Counted from the stretch's first letter, positions 29,801-38,283 are shown. The stretch: 64,000 nucleotides of DNA from Candidatus Tokpelaia hoelldoblerii (GCA_002005325.1 CP017315.1:1674001-1738000), one strand, 5' to 3'. The notes: generated by a model not told the origin, from the letters alone. Made by a program: numbers and translations.

Positions 29801-29956
29801 CGCACGCCGTGTCGGGACATAGATGGTGGCAGCGCCAAGCGCCAGCGGATCAGCGCCATCAAACCCGGCAATCAGCCGTCCCGCCCGCAACGCCTCAACA
29901 AAAACCGGTAGATAAGCCGCACCCGGGGGGATTGAAAACAGGCGCGGCGCTTTCAT
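26867..29956 (-). CDS. addB: Double-strand break repair protein AddB
   Basis: AddB is the second subunit of the helicase-nuclease; it has an inactive helicase fold and a carboxy-terminal nuclease. The 1029-residue product begins with FSIPPGAAYLPVFVEALRAG, the usual alphaproteobacterial AddB opening, contains LFIWGALEARLQTVDTMVIGGLNEGMMP, and ends with the nuclease motif DRIDVFAGGYADILDFKTG and the APQLALEGALLARG helix. It overlaps tsaE by 4 bases upstream and addA by 4 downstream. The genes for a sugar kinase (AmgK-like) and nucleotidyltransferase (MurU-like) that I would expect between tsaE and addB in relatives are missing. Confidence 0.93.
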   Translation of the reverse strand: MKAPRLFSIPPGAAYLPVFVEALRAGRLIAGFDGADPLALGAATIYVPTRRAARALRAALVESGSASASFLPDIRTFGDVDEDMFVFAGDRAGGGGSEETDLPPVAPCERLLLLARLVRPWRENLPRHIRNLFGHEDIMIPASTADAVWLARDLARLMDEMETEEADWSRLHDIAPDMVAQWWQVTMDFLDIVITGWPQILRERGVVNPAFWRNRAIRRQAAWLERRPPATPVIVAGATGSLPATAGLVKVIARLPQGAVVLPGLDRDMAAADWQTIVTGKTAPVFGHPQYSLGTLLCAIGAAREAVVHLGTVDETARARETLVAQAFLPAAVTDIWHGLDRGASVQAFANVTLIEAAGEREEALSLALCLRRALEDDNKTAALVTGDRNLARRVAAELKRFGIEADDSGGAPLSETEPATLLRLLLDCIFAPGDPVALLSLLKHPLVRAGQERAAFRKIIERFELFALRGGTGRPRLGQLRAFVEERLQKLAGGDMPPHQVYDQAVIYEAIGLAEALDEAAAPLYDFAALNGPVNIRQAIAATVAAFENFGRDEDGTLNTLYGREAGAACAQFLRGLVVERTGLDFQPAEWPGIFNALIAGETVRLSTRGHPRLFIWGALEARLQTVDTMVIGGLNEGMMPALAHNDPFMSRGMKTTIALPPPERLTGLAAHDFQMALGMNEVVLSRALRLDNAPSVPSRWLQRLETVLGEETVAAMRGRGKVLLHWAGLIDHAPDVPFVPRPCPAPPLDIRPRRFSVTEIETLRRDPYAIYAKKVLRLKPLEPLVRDASAAERGTLYHAILAGFAGEEEGDVYHQGAFQHLMRIARAEFDKLELPDDVEALWWPRFVNLAPEIVRFEQSLSPRRRLAEVTASPVPVGQTGVTLSGRADRIDVFAGGYADILDFKTGMAPSVKQAASLMAPQLALEGALLARGAFAGCGMGTPADLLYIRLKSDGTVVQESVAGKLDKTAQDLSEEAWARLEDLLGLYQSPVQGYVSRAMPPLVEYEGDYDHLARVKEWSAGSAGDDE

Positions 29957-30417
29957 GAAAAGCCTTCCAGCAGCCTCACACGGCCGGCTGCCTCACCTTC
30001 CGCCCGCAAGGCCAGACGGCGGCTTGCGCCCTCATGGGCCAGAGCAACCGCAAATTGCGGCGGCGGCAGGAGCCCTTGCGCCTTTTGCGGCCATTCAACC
30101 AGCAGCACGCCATCTTCCAGCGCCTGCTCAAAACCAAGTTCATCCACTTCCTCCGCCATGCCGATACGGTAAAGATCAGCATGCGTCACCGGCAGGGGCA
30201 AATCGTCATAAGCCTGCACCAGCGTAAAGGTCGGGCTCGGCACGTCCAGGGTTTCATCACCGGCCAGCGCCCGGATCACGGCCCGCGCCAGAGTGGATTT
30301 TCCCGCGCCCAGATCTCCGCTTAGCGTCACCAGGTCACCGCGCTGCAAAAGGGCGGCGAAAGCCGCGCCAAAACGCTGTGTCGCCTCTTCCCCGCCAAGT
30401 AAAAATGTGATGACCAT
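29953..30417 (-). CDS. tsaE: tRNA threonylcarbamoyladenosine biosynthesis ATPase TsaE
   Basis: TsaE is the ATPase that resets the TsaBD complex in making t6A37 on ANN-decoding tRNAs. The 154-residue product has Walker A SGDLGAGKSTLARAVIRAL, the switch-like DVPSPTFTLVQAY and the LPVTHADLYRIG segment, then VEWPQKAQGLLP, all typical of the family. Its partner TsaD is encoded at 41972-43051; TsaB is not in the window. It lies 21 bases after divL and overlaps addB by 4 bases. Confidence 0.94.
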   Translation of the reverse strand: MVITFLLGGEEATQRFGAAFAALLQRGDLVTLSGDLGAGKSTLARAVIRALAGDETLDVPSPTFTLVQAYDDLPLPVTHADLYRIGMAEEVDELGFEQALEDGVLLVEWPQKAQGLLPPPQFAVALAHEGASRRLALRAEGEAAGRVRLLEGFS

Positions 30418-30438
30418 GGTGTTATTCTTCTGCTTGTT

Positions 30439-32880
30439 TCATGCCTGCCTGGAAAAAGCACTTTCTCCTTCTTCCAGACGCGTCCGCGCCGGAAAATGAC
30501 AGATAACGGTTGTACCCGATTGCGCATTGGTGTCAATGGCAACCTTGCCATGATGCAGTTCAACAAGGCTTTTGACAATCGACAGTCCGAGTCCGGCGCC
30601 GGGCTTGCGGCCATGATGGGCATGGGCGCTGAAACGTTTGAACACGCTGTCCAGAATCGCTTGCGGAATGCCGCAGCCGTCATCATGAACATGAAAGACG
30701 ATCCCGTCACCCTCATTTGTCACATTGATGCGCACGGTTGAGCCTTCGGGAGCATAATGAATGGCGTTGCCGAGCAGATTGACCAGCACCTGCCGAATCC
30801 GCGCCCCGTCAGCCTCAAAATCTGTTTCCATGGCCGGGACAGTTTTATCCACAGTAATCCGCTTGTCGGCAATGCGATCCTGCAAGCGTTCAACCGCGCT
30901 GTCGATCGTCTCGGAAATATCAACTGTGCCGATATCAAGTTCCAGAATACCAGCGTCCACCGTCGCCAGATCGAGAATATCATTGACAAGATTCAGCAGC
31001 ACCACCGATTGCGCGGCGATATAGCCCAGATATTCATGCTGCCGGGCATTCAACGCCCCGAAAGCCGGCTGTTGCAGCATATCGGTAAAGCCCATGATAT
31101 TGGTCAGCGGTGTGCGCAGTTCATACGAAACGTGCTCGACAAACTCATTGCGCAGCCGGTCGGCGCGCACGCTGTCAGTGACATTGACAAAAGTCAGCAT
31201 TGTCTGCCCCTGCGGCAGCGGCACAAGGGCGTAGTCCAGCACATCGTTATTGACAAGTTCCATCCGGCCGGTGACGGCATCACGCTCATCGGCAAAACCG
31301 GTGACGCGGGTGGTAATATCGCGCCACCCCCCGCCATTGGCGCGCGGGGCGCAAAAATCTTCAATCTGCGTGATATGCGTGCCTTCAACCCCAAGGCCGG
31401 GCGGCAGCGACCACTGCTGCAAAAAGGCCGGATTGGAAAGCCGCACCCGCCCGTTGGCGCCAAAAACCGCAACGCCTTCCGACAGGGCGTCAAGCGTTTC
31501 GCCCTGCATGCGGATCAGCGTATTATAGCGCGCTTCCAGGTTGAGCTTCTCGGTCAGATCCTCATAAAGCCAGGTCACGCCGCCCTGCGGATGGGGATTG
31601 GCGACAACGCGCAAAGTGCGCCCGTCCGGCAAATGCCACAAATGCAGTTGCGGCGTCAAGGCGCGGTAGGCTTCAAACAGGTCTTCTTTCCACCGCCGCC
31701 AGTCCGGCTGTTCGTTCAGCCGGCCTTCCTCGCGCAGCCGGTCGAGAATATGGGCGTGACCAGGGCCACTTTCAAAAAACGGCGGGTCCAGCTGCCATAA
31801 CCGGGCAAAAGCCTGATTGAAAAATTCAAGCTTCATGGCCGGATCAAAAATAGCGACCGCCGTTGAAATCTGGTCAAAGGTTTCGGCATAGCCCTGCACC
31901 GTGCGTTTCATTTCACTGCGCAGGTGGTCATTTTCCGTTTCATCAATGGCAAAACCGGCAGACCAGCCGGCGCCCGCCACCTCGGTCACAGCCAGAATAT
32001 GCCGGTCACCGGCAATCACCGCGCTGACTTTTTCCTGAAAGGGTACGGCTTGTTCATGGCTCTCTGCAATCTTGCGCCGCACCACATCATCCAGCAATTC
32101 CTGCGCCGGATCACCGCCAACCGCCTTGCGCCAGGCCTGATTGGCCCACAGCAACTGGCCAGCCTTGCCGCGCAACCATACGGGCTGGTCCAGCTTCTCC
32201 AACAGGTTGCGCAAGGTTTGCAAGGCATAAACCCCGTTCATATTTTTCTGCTGGCGGGCATTCTGCTCGCGCATGGAAGCTGTCATATCCTGAAACTGCA
32301 CCAGTGGCGCATTGGCGCAAATGCGCCCGCTGACAGCAACAAGGCGGGCGCTTTTTGTTTCCAGCTGCATATCAAAAGCATCGCCGCGCCGTTTCAAATT
32401 ATCCAGCGCCGGTAAAAAACGCGCTGCCGCCTTGCCTGTCAACCATGAGGGAAAATCAAGGAATGCCGCCCCCTGCAGTAAAGCATCGGCCTCGGGCAGA
32501 TGGCCGAGAACCTGTCCTTCCCTGTTATCGCGCCATAGCACAACCCTCTGGCCAAGAGCGGTGAAAATTGCATCAAGCCCGGATTCTACAGAGTGTTTCT
32601 GACTCTCCTGCCGCACCAGGACATGCAGTTTCATCCGGCGGTTGCGCGCCCGCGCGGCATGGGCAAAACGGCTGAAAACCGCGGCACATCCCGCCCCGCC
32701 AAACAGGGCAAGCGGCGTGATAAACCCGAGTGTGGCGGCAGGTGAATCCTGTGCCTGAGCGGGGGAGGAAAAACAAAGTATTATGCTGAAAACAGCCGCC
32801 GGGATTTGCAGAACACGGCAGCAGAATTCATGATTTTGCAGCAGATTTTTCAGCCTTTGAAGTGCGCGGATCACAATCAT
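30439..32880 (-). CDS. divL: DivL-type tyrosine (pseudo)histidine kinase
   Basis: DivL is a polar, membrane-bound kinase homologue that senses DivK and controls the CckA-ChpT-CtrA phosphorelay. The 813-residue product has an amino-terminal hydrophobic region (about 25-70), PAS-like domains (about residues 220-310, 335-450 and 455-560), a HisKA region and an HATPase_c domain. The H-box reads EHVSYELRTPLTNI: Tyr586 (codon 31123-31125) replaces the phosphoacceptor His, the hallmark of DivL. The ATPase keeps the N-box LLGNAIHYAPEGS, G1 HDDGCGIP, F-box FKRFS and G2 GAGLGLSIVKSL. GTG 32874 is a plausible alternative start because AGGGG lies 6 bases ahead of it. tsaE follows, as in other Rhizobiales. 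Confidence 0.85.
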   Translation of the reverse strand: MIVIRALQRLKNLLQNHEFCCRVLQIPAAVFSIILCFSSPAQAQDSPAATLGFITPLALFGGAGCAAVFSRFAHAARARNRRMKLHVLVRQESQKHSVESGLDAIFTALGQRVVLWRDNREGQVLGHLPEADALLQGAAFLDFPSWLTGKAAARFLPALDNLKRRGDAFDMQLETKSARLVAVSGRICANAPLVQFQDMTASMREQNARQQKNMNGVYALQTLRNLLEKLDQPVWLRGKAGQLLWANQAWRKAVGGDPAQELLDDVVRRKIAESHEQAVPFQEKVSAVIAGDRHILAVTEVAGAGWSAGFAIDETENDHLRSEMKRTVQGYAETFDQISTAVAIFDPAMKLEFFNQAFARLWQLDPPFFESGPGHAHILDRLREEGRLNEQPDWRRWKEDLFEAYRALTPQLHLWHLPDGRTLRVVANPHPQGGVTWLYEDLTEKLNLEARYNTLIRMQGETLDALSEGVAVFGANGRVRLSNPAFLQQWSLPPGLGVEGTHITQIEDFCAPRANGGGWRDITTRVTGFADERDAVTGRMELVNNDVLDYALVPLPQGQTMLTFVNVTDSVRADRLRNEFVEHVSYELRTPLTNIMGFTDMLQQPAFGALNARQHEYLGYIAAQSVVLLNLVNDILDLATVDAGILELDIGTVDISETIDSAVERLQDRIADKRITVDKTVPAMETDFEADGARIRQVLVNLLGNAIHYAPEGSTVRINVTNEGDGIVFHVHDDGCGIPQAILDSVFKRFSAHAHHGRKPGAGLGLSIVKSLVELHHGKVAIDTNAQSGTTVICHFPARTRLEEGESAFSRQA

Positions 32881-32974
32881 CCCCTGTCTGTTTCACCCAT
32901 TAATAAAATCTGGCTGCCCAATAAAAAGCAGGCTCACACACGCACCCGGAAATCAGGGACCAGCATGAAACAGA

Positions 32975-32993
32975 ATGGTTAACAAAACCCTAA
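32975..32993 (-). promoter_or_regulatory. CtrA-like box upstream of divL
   Basis: Read on the minus strand this is TTAG-N7-TTAACCAT, one mismatch from the CtrA consensus TTAA-N7-TTAA, with the preferred CCAT extension. It lies about 100 bases before the divL start. Matching by eye only. Confidence 0.45.
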
Positions 32994-33006
32994 CGCCCTA
33001 CGGCCC

Positions 33007-33534
33007 TCACGGTCTTATCCGCCGCAGGCGGATATAAAGCGCGCCATGGCCGCCATGATGCCGGGCGGCATCTTCCATCGCGCTGACATAAAGGCGAAAC
33101 GGCGCTGTCGCCAGCCAATGAGGCACGGCATGGCGCAACACTCCGTCACTGCCGGAAGACGCACCCTTGCCGGTAATCACCAGCACATGACGCAGTCCGC
33201 GCGCCTGTGCCGACTGCACAAAATGCAGCAGCAGATTGTAGGCTTCATGCTGTGTCAGGCCGTGCAGATCAAGACGCGCATCAAGGGCGAGACGGCCCCG
33301 GGCAATCCTGTGCCGGGTGGGACGGTCCAGATGCTGTACCGGCGGCTGTGTTTTCACCGCCGGTTTTGCCACCGGGCCAACAGGCGCGGGAACCGCGGTA
33401 TTCCGGGACGGTGGCGCGCACTCTTCTTCTGCCAGACGCGCGGTTTTATTCCCGCCGCGCGCCCGCTGATGCAGGGGGCGGACGTCATGCACGACCTTTT
33501 CCCATAATATGCGTGATTGCAGATCAAGCTTCAT
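33007..33534 (-). CDS. Smr-domain protein
   Basis: A 175-residue protein with a carboxy-terminal Smr domain (about residues 90-170): LDARLDLHGLTQHEAYNLLLHFVQ, VLVITGKGASSG and LRHAVPHWL, with the LDLHG and TGKG motifs that form the nuclease-type core. The amino half is basic and Pro/Ala-rich. Smr domains often cleave branched DNA or RNA; the target here is unknown. The start is ATG 33534, which overlaps the end of the Tim44-like gene by 11 bases, so translation is coupled. In relatives mltA usually sits between these two genes; here it is missing. Confidence 0.85.
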   Translation of the reverse strand: MKLDLQSRILWEKVVHDVRPLHQRARGGNKTARLAEEECAPPSRNTAVPAPVGPVAKPAVKTQPPVQHLDRPTRHRIARGRLALDARLDLHGLTQHEAYNLLLHFVQSAQARGLRHVLVITGKGASSGSDGVLRHAVPHWLATAPFRLYVSAMEDAARHHGGHGALYIRLRRIRP

Positions 33535-34222
33535 CAGTTGCAACAAGCAGCCAGTTCGGGTCGGATGAACGGGTATCACGGGCAAATGTCCACAAATCCC
33601 GCAATATCACCAGCGCTTTCGGATCACCTTCAACCAGTTCCCCGTCCCGATCATAGGTTGCCGACACGATTTCACTTGTCATGGCCAGGGTAATCTGCGC
33701 TTCAGACTCCTGCAGGACAGCCGCGGTGATAGCGATTCTGTCCATGCCGACAAAGGAAAAGTTCACGGTCTTGCCTTCCGCCTCCCGCGCATCCATCGCC
33801 GCGGCAAAATCGGCATAAATCTCCGGCGCCAGCAACTGGCGCAAAGGCGCCCGCTCACCGGCGGCAAAAGCTGTCACGATAATTTCATAAGCGGAACGCA
33901 CACCGGATGTAAAAGCCGCAGGCGCAAAATCGGGATCAGCCCGGACAATCCGGCGCAGACCATCATTCAGGGCGCTGCCGGCCGGGGCCAGCGTATCAAT
34001 TTCACTGTAATCGCCCTGTTTTTTCGGCCGCACCGGCAGGCTTATGACATTTGCTTCATTCTCGGCCCGGCCTTCAGCCTCGCCTGTGTGTTTTTGCGGT
34101 TTGGAATAAGGATCAAAAGGCGGACGCTCATTGCCGGTGCGTTGCCCCAGCACATTGTGCAGCTTGATAAACACCACAACCGCAAGAACAAAAAAGATAA
34201 GTGTTATAACAGTCACATTCAT
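33524..34222 (-). CDS. Tim44-like (TimA-type) membrane-anchored protein
   Basis: A 232-residue protein with one amino-terminal membrane span (VTVITLIFFVLAVVVFIKL, about residues 3-22), a charged linker and a carboxy-terminal Tim44-like domain (about 90-232; FTSGVRSAYEIIVTAFAAGE, ITLAMTSEIVSATYDRDGELVEGD, LWTFARDTRSSDPNWLLVAT). In alphaproteobacteria such proteins are thought to be adaptors at the inner membrane. I chose ATG 34222; a TTG four codons upstream also opens the frame. It is divergent from fxsA. Confidence 0.85.
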   Translation of the reverse strand: MNVTVITLIFFVLAVVVFIKLHNVLGQRTGNERPPFDPYSKPQKHTGEAEGRAENEANVISLPVRPKKQGDYSEIDTLAPAGSALNDGLRRIVRADPDFAPAAFTSGVRSAYEIIVTAFAAGERAPLRQLLAPEIYADFAAAMDAREAEGKTVNFSFVGMDRIAITAAVLQESEAQITLAMTSEIVSATYDRDGELVEGDPKALVILRDLWTFARDTRSSDPNWLLVATDEA

Positions 34223-34396
34223 TGGCCTGGCCAATCTCCGGTATCAGCATTTTTACATTAAAGACAGTTTCAGCCGCAAAAACAAATGCCGGGTTTTTGC
34301 ATAATTCTTATATAAACCATATTGGCCCGGCATTCAAATCATGCTTTTCTGTTCCTATATGATTAATATTCGTATAAATTGTATCAAGGAAAATTC

Positions 34397-34909
34397 ATGC
34401 AGTATAATCTGTCAGGCCTGACCTTTCTCATCTGGCTCTTTGCTGAAATTGCCGGTTTTATCCTTGTCGGCAGGGTTATCGGTGTATTGCCGACACTGGC
34501 ATTGCTGCTGCTGGCGATGGCTGCCGGTTTTGCCCTGCTGCGCCATTATGGCGAAAATCTGATGACACAATTGCAAAACCGGTTTCTCAAAGGCAGCGTT
34601 TCCCAACGCGCCATAGGGGAAGGTGCCCTCATCATCACGGCGGCAATCCTGCTCATCATCCCGGGCTTTTTCAGCGACATCGCCGGCCTCCTGCTGCTTG
34701 TACCGCCCGTACGCGCCACAGTCTGGCGCTTTCTGGAGAAACGGCGGCAAAACAGCAGGGAAACAGGCCGGGGACGCCGGACAAACAAGACCGCGCCGCC
34801 GGTCATCGACCTCGACGCCGGAGATTATCATGCAACAGATCCCGAACATTCCCCCTGGCGTCAGGACAATGATCATAATAAAAACCGGGACCATAATAAA
34901 AACCGGTAA
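34397..34909 (+). CDS. fxsA: FxsA-family membrane protein
   Basis: FxsA is a small inner-membrane protein; in E. coli it blocks exclusion of phage T7 by F plasmids, and its cellular job is unclear. The 170-residue product has about three hydrophobic segments (LIWLFAEIAGFILVGRVIG, LPTLALLLLAMAAGFALL, ALIITAAILLIIPGFFSDIAGLLLLVPPVR) and the family motif PGFFSDIAGLLLL. The start is ATG 34397, with AAGGA upstream. The tail ends in an in-frame 18-base duplication (DHNKNR twice). Transcribed away from the Tim44-like gene. Confidence 0.88.
   Translation: MQYNLSGLTFLIWLFAEIAGFILVGRVIGVLPTLALLLLAMAAGFALLRHYGENLMTQLQNRFLKGSVSQRAIGEGALIITAAILLIIPGFFSDIAGLLLLVPPVRATVWRFLEKRRQNSRETGRGRRTNKTAPPVIDLDAGDYHATDPEHSPWRQDNDHNKNRDHNKNR
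34871..34906 (+). repeat. 18-base tandem duplication at the fxsA 3' end
   Basis: Two 18-base units (34871-34888 and 34889-34906) differ by one base and encode DHNKNR twice just before the stop codon. The unit is more AT-rich than the rest of the gene. Confidence 0.85.
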
Positions 34910-35053
34910 AAGCACCTGCAGGCAAAGGCTTTTCTTGCCACAGAGGGGTTTTCCATGTTAGGGCGTAAACAGGAATCACAATTGAATGACACAACAAATT
35001 GGCAAGTCTTCACATACGCCCGCCCGTTAAAACAAACATGAAGGACATCAACC

Positions 35054-35542
35054 ATGGCCAAGTCAAAAAAAAACGCAGATACAGATGCAGCCGCACCGGT
35101 TTTGAGCATATTGACACAATATATCAAGGACCTTTCCTTTGAAAGCCCGAATGCGCCGCAGGCATTGCAGGCACGGGAAAAAGCGCCCGCCATCAATATC
35201 AATATCGGCGTCAATGCCGCCTCCCTCGGGAAAGATGATTATGATGTGACTCTGGCGCTTGACGTCAAGGCCGGTGAAGACAAGGACCTGCTGTTCAATG
35301 TCGAACTGATTTATGGCGGCGTTTTCAAATTGCAGAATTTCCCGCAGGAACATATCACCCCGCTGCTTTTCATCGAATGCCCGCGCCTGCTTTTCCCCTT
35401 TGCCCGCCAGATTGTCGCAGATGCCACCCGCAATGGCGGTTTTCCGCCCCTGATGATCGACCCGGTTGATTTCGCCACATTGTTCCAGCGCCGCATGGCG
35501 GAAGAAAACGCCATGGCGCAAACCGAAGGCGGCCACGCCTGA
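35054..35542 (+). CDS. secB: Protein-export chaperone SecB
   Basis: SecB is the cytoplasmic tetrameric chaperone that holds preproteins unfolded and passes them to SecA. The 162-residue product has the family core: [47 protein letters not shown] and the strongly conserved [34 protein letters not shown]. The amino and carboxy ends are variable, as usual. It stands 38 bases before mutS and 144 after fxsA. Confidence 0.97.
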   Translation: MAKSKKNADTDAAAPVLSILTQYIKDLSFESPNAPQALQAREKAPAININIGVNAASLGKDDYDVTLALDVKAGEDKDLLFNVELIYGGVFKLQNFPQEHITPLLFIECPRLLFPFARQIVADATRNGGFPPLMIDPVDFATLFQRRMAEENAMAQTEGGHA

Positions 35543-35580
35543 CAACAGCCTGCAATTGAATCCTTAAGGGGAGAAGGCCT

Positions 35581-38283
35581 TTGAGCACAGGGGAAACATT
35601 GCTGCCTGAACAGCAGGCAATTGCCGCACCGACGCCGATGATGAGACAATACCTTTCCATCAAGGCCGGACACGCCGATTGTTTGCTGTTTTACCGCATG
35701 GGCGATTTTTACGAGCTGTTTTTTGATGATGCGATCATCGCCTCGCAAACCCTTGGCATCACACTGACCAAACGCGGCAAACACGCCGGGGCCGATATCC
35801 CCATGTGCGGGGTGCCGGTGCATACCGCTGACGATTATTTGCAAAAGCTGATTGCCGGCGGCCACCGTGTTGCCGTCTGCGAACAGACAGAAGATCCGGC
35901 CGAGGCGAAAAAACGCGGGGCGGGATCCGTGGTGGACCGCAATGTTATCCGCCTTGTCACCCCCGGCACCATCACCGAGGAAAAACTGCTTGATCCGGCG
36001 CGCGCCAATTATCTGATGGCGCTGGGCCGTGTCAAAAGCAGCGGCGCGGACACGTTGGCGCTGGCATGGATTGATATCTCCACCGGCGCCTTTCACGTCC
36101 TGTCCACAACATCTCAATGTCTGCTTGCCGATATCATGCGCATTGACCCGCGGGAACTTGTTCTGGCGGAAGATGTGCTTCATGACCCGGCCCTTCGCCC
36201 GGCCTTCGATGTGATCGGCCGGGTGGCGACACCGCAGCCGGCAAGCCTGTTCAACAGCGCCACGGCGCAAAACCGCATTACCAGCTATTATCAGGTGGCA
36301 ACCCTTGATGGTTTTGCTGATTTTTCCCGCGCGGAACTGGCAGCAATTTCCGGCATTATTGCCTATGTGGAAAAAACGCAGGTGAACGAGCGCGCCGCCT
36401 TGATGCGCCCCACGCGCGAAGAAAACGGCGCGATTTTATTTATCGACCCCGCCACCCGGCAGAATCTGGAACTCACCCGCACTCTTTCCGGCAAATATCA
36501 GGGCAGCCTGTTACAGGCGATTGACCGGACACTCACCGGCACCGGCGCACGGCTTTTGGCCGAGCGGCTGACAGCGCCGCTGACTGCATCGGAACAGATT
36601 ATCGAACGCCTTGATACAATTGCTTTTTTTCGCGGTGCAGTGTCATTGTGTCAGGCCATCCGCGCCGAGCTTAAGGGCGTGCCGGATATGGCGCGGGCGC
36701 TGGCCCGTCTGGCACTCGGGCGGGGTTCCCCACGTGATTTCGCGGCGATTTTGCGTGGACTGGAAGCCGCGCAGATGCTCTGCACCCTGTTCAACAATGC
36801 GTCTGCGCCGGCAGAAGTTGCGGCCGCCCGACAGGCGCTTGCTGATTTACCGGCTGCACTTCACATCCAGCTTTCCCGGGCTCTGGCGGATGAATTGCCA
36901 CTTTTAAAACGTGACGGCGGCTTTATCCGCAGCGGTTATCATGAAGAACTGGACGAAATGCGTAATCTTCGCGATGAATCGCGAAAAATCGTTACCGCCC
37001 TGCAAAACCGCTACGCGGATGAAACCGGTGTCAAAACCCTGAAAATCAAACACAACAATATTCTGGGCTTTTTTATTGAGGTGACCGCCGGCCAGTCAGC
37101 GGCGCTGACGGAAGGCGAGCAAGCGAAAGCACGCTTTATCCACCGCCAGACCATGGCCAATGCCATGCGCTTTACCACAACGGAACTGGCCGAGCTTGAA
37201 AGCCGCATAGCAAGCGCGGCTGAACGGGCGCTGGCGATTGAACTGGAAATTTTCGACCGGCTGACGGCGGAAGTATGCGCCGCGGCGGACAGCATCCGCA
37301 ATGCCTCACTTGCACTTGCGGTCTTTGATGTTTCAACGGCGCTGGCCATCCTTGCCGATGAACAGGCCTATTGCCGCCCCACCGTTGATGACAGCCTGAC
37401 TTTTTCGATTGACGGCGGCCGCCATCCGGTGGTTTAGCAAGCCTTGCGCCGGCAGGCTGCTGACCCGTTTATCGCCAATGACTGCGACCTTTCACCGGAA
37501 AATGCCGATCCGTACGGGGCTATCTGGCTGTTGACCGGCCCCAATATGGGCGGTAAATCGACATTCCTGCGCCAGAACGCCCTGATCGCCATTCTAGCGC
37601 AGATGGGGTCTTATGTTCCGGCGGGTTCTGCCCATATCGGCATTGTTGACCGGCTGTTCAGCCGGGTCGGCGCTTCTGACGATCTGGCGCGCGGCCGCTC
37701 AACCTTCATGGTGGAGATGGTGGAAACCGCCGCCATCCTCAATCAGGCGGGCGAGCGCGCCCTGGTCATTCTCGATGAAATCGGCCGCGGCACCGCCACT
37801 TTTGACGGGCTGGCGATTGCCTGGGCGGCGGTGGAATATCTGCATGAGGTCAACCATTGCCGGGCGATTTTCGCCACCCATTTCCATGAAATGACAGCGC
37901 TCACTGAAAAACTGCCGCGGCTTTCCAACCACACCATGACGGTGCGTGAATGGAATGGCGAGGTGATTTTCCTGCATGAGGTCAGCGCGGGCACGGCCGA
38001 CCGCTCTTATGGCGTGCAGGTGGCGAAACTGGCCGGCCTGCCGCCTGCGGTCGTCACCCGCGCCCGCGATGTGCTGCAACAGCTTGAACAGGGAGAGACT
38101 GCGGGCAAGGCACACAAGCTGATTGATGATCTGCCGCTGTTTTCCGTTCATACGGGGACCGCAGCGGAAGCAAAAACCGCAACGCCTTCCGCTGTGGAAG
38201 AGGCATTAAAGGCGATCAATCCTGACGCGCTCGCACCACGCGACGCACTGGAAGAATTATACAGGCTGAAAGCGCTGCTTTAG
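35581..38283 (+). pseudogene. mutS: mutS interrupted by an in-frame amber codon
   Basis: MutS finds base mismatches and starts mismatch repair. Read through, the frame would encode about 900 residues, the usual rhizobial length. Codon 619 (37435-37437) is TAG in [20 protein letters not shown]; this site is normally Glu (GAG), so one G-to-T change explains it. The first part (618 residues, TTG start with GGAG upstream) has the mismatch-reading [15 protein letters not shown], connector, lever and clamp. The second part, in the same frame, has the ATPase: [31 protein letters not shown], Walker [14 protein letters not shown] and [10 protein letters not shown]. No other damage is visible. Two separate peptides, with a TTG restart at 37444, are possible but no ribosome site supports it. 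It may be a real recent mutation, a suppressed stop or a sequencing error. Confidence 0.88.

Noticed and set aside
37444..38283. A separate second gene for the MutS ATPase part
   Set aside because: It continues the same frame after the amber codon and would need a TTG start without a ribosome site. It is better treated as the rest of a broken mutS.
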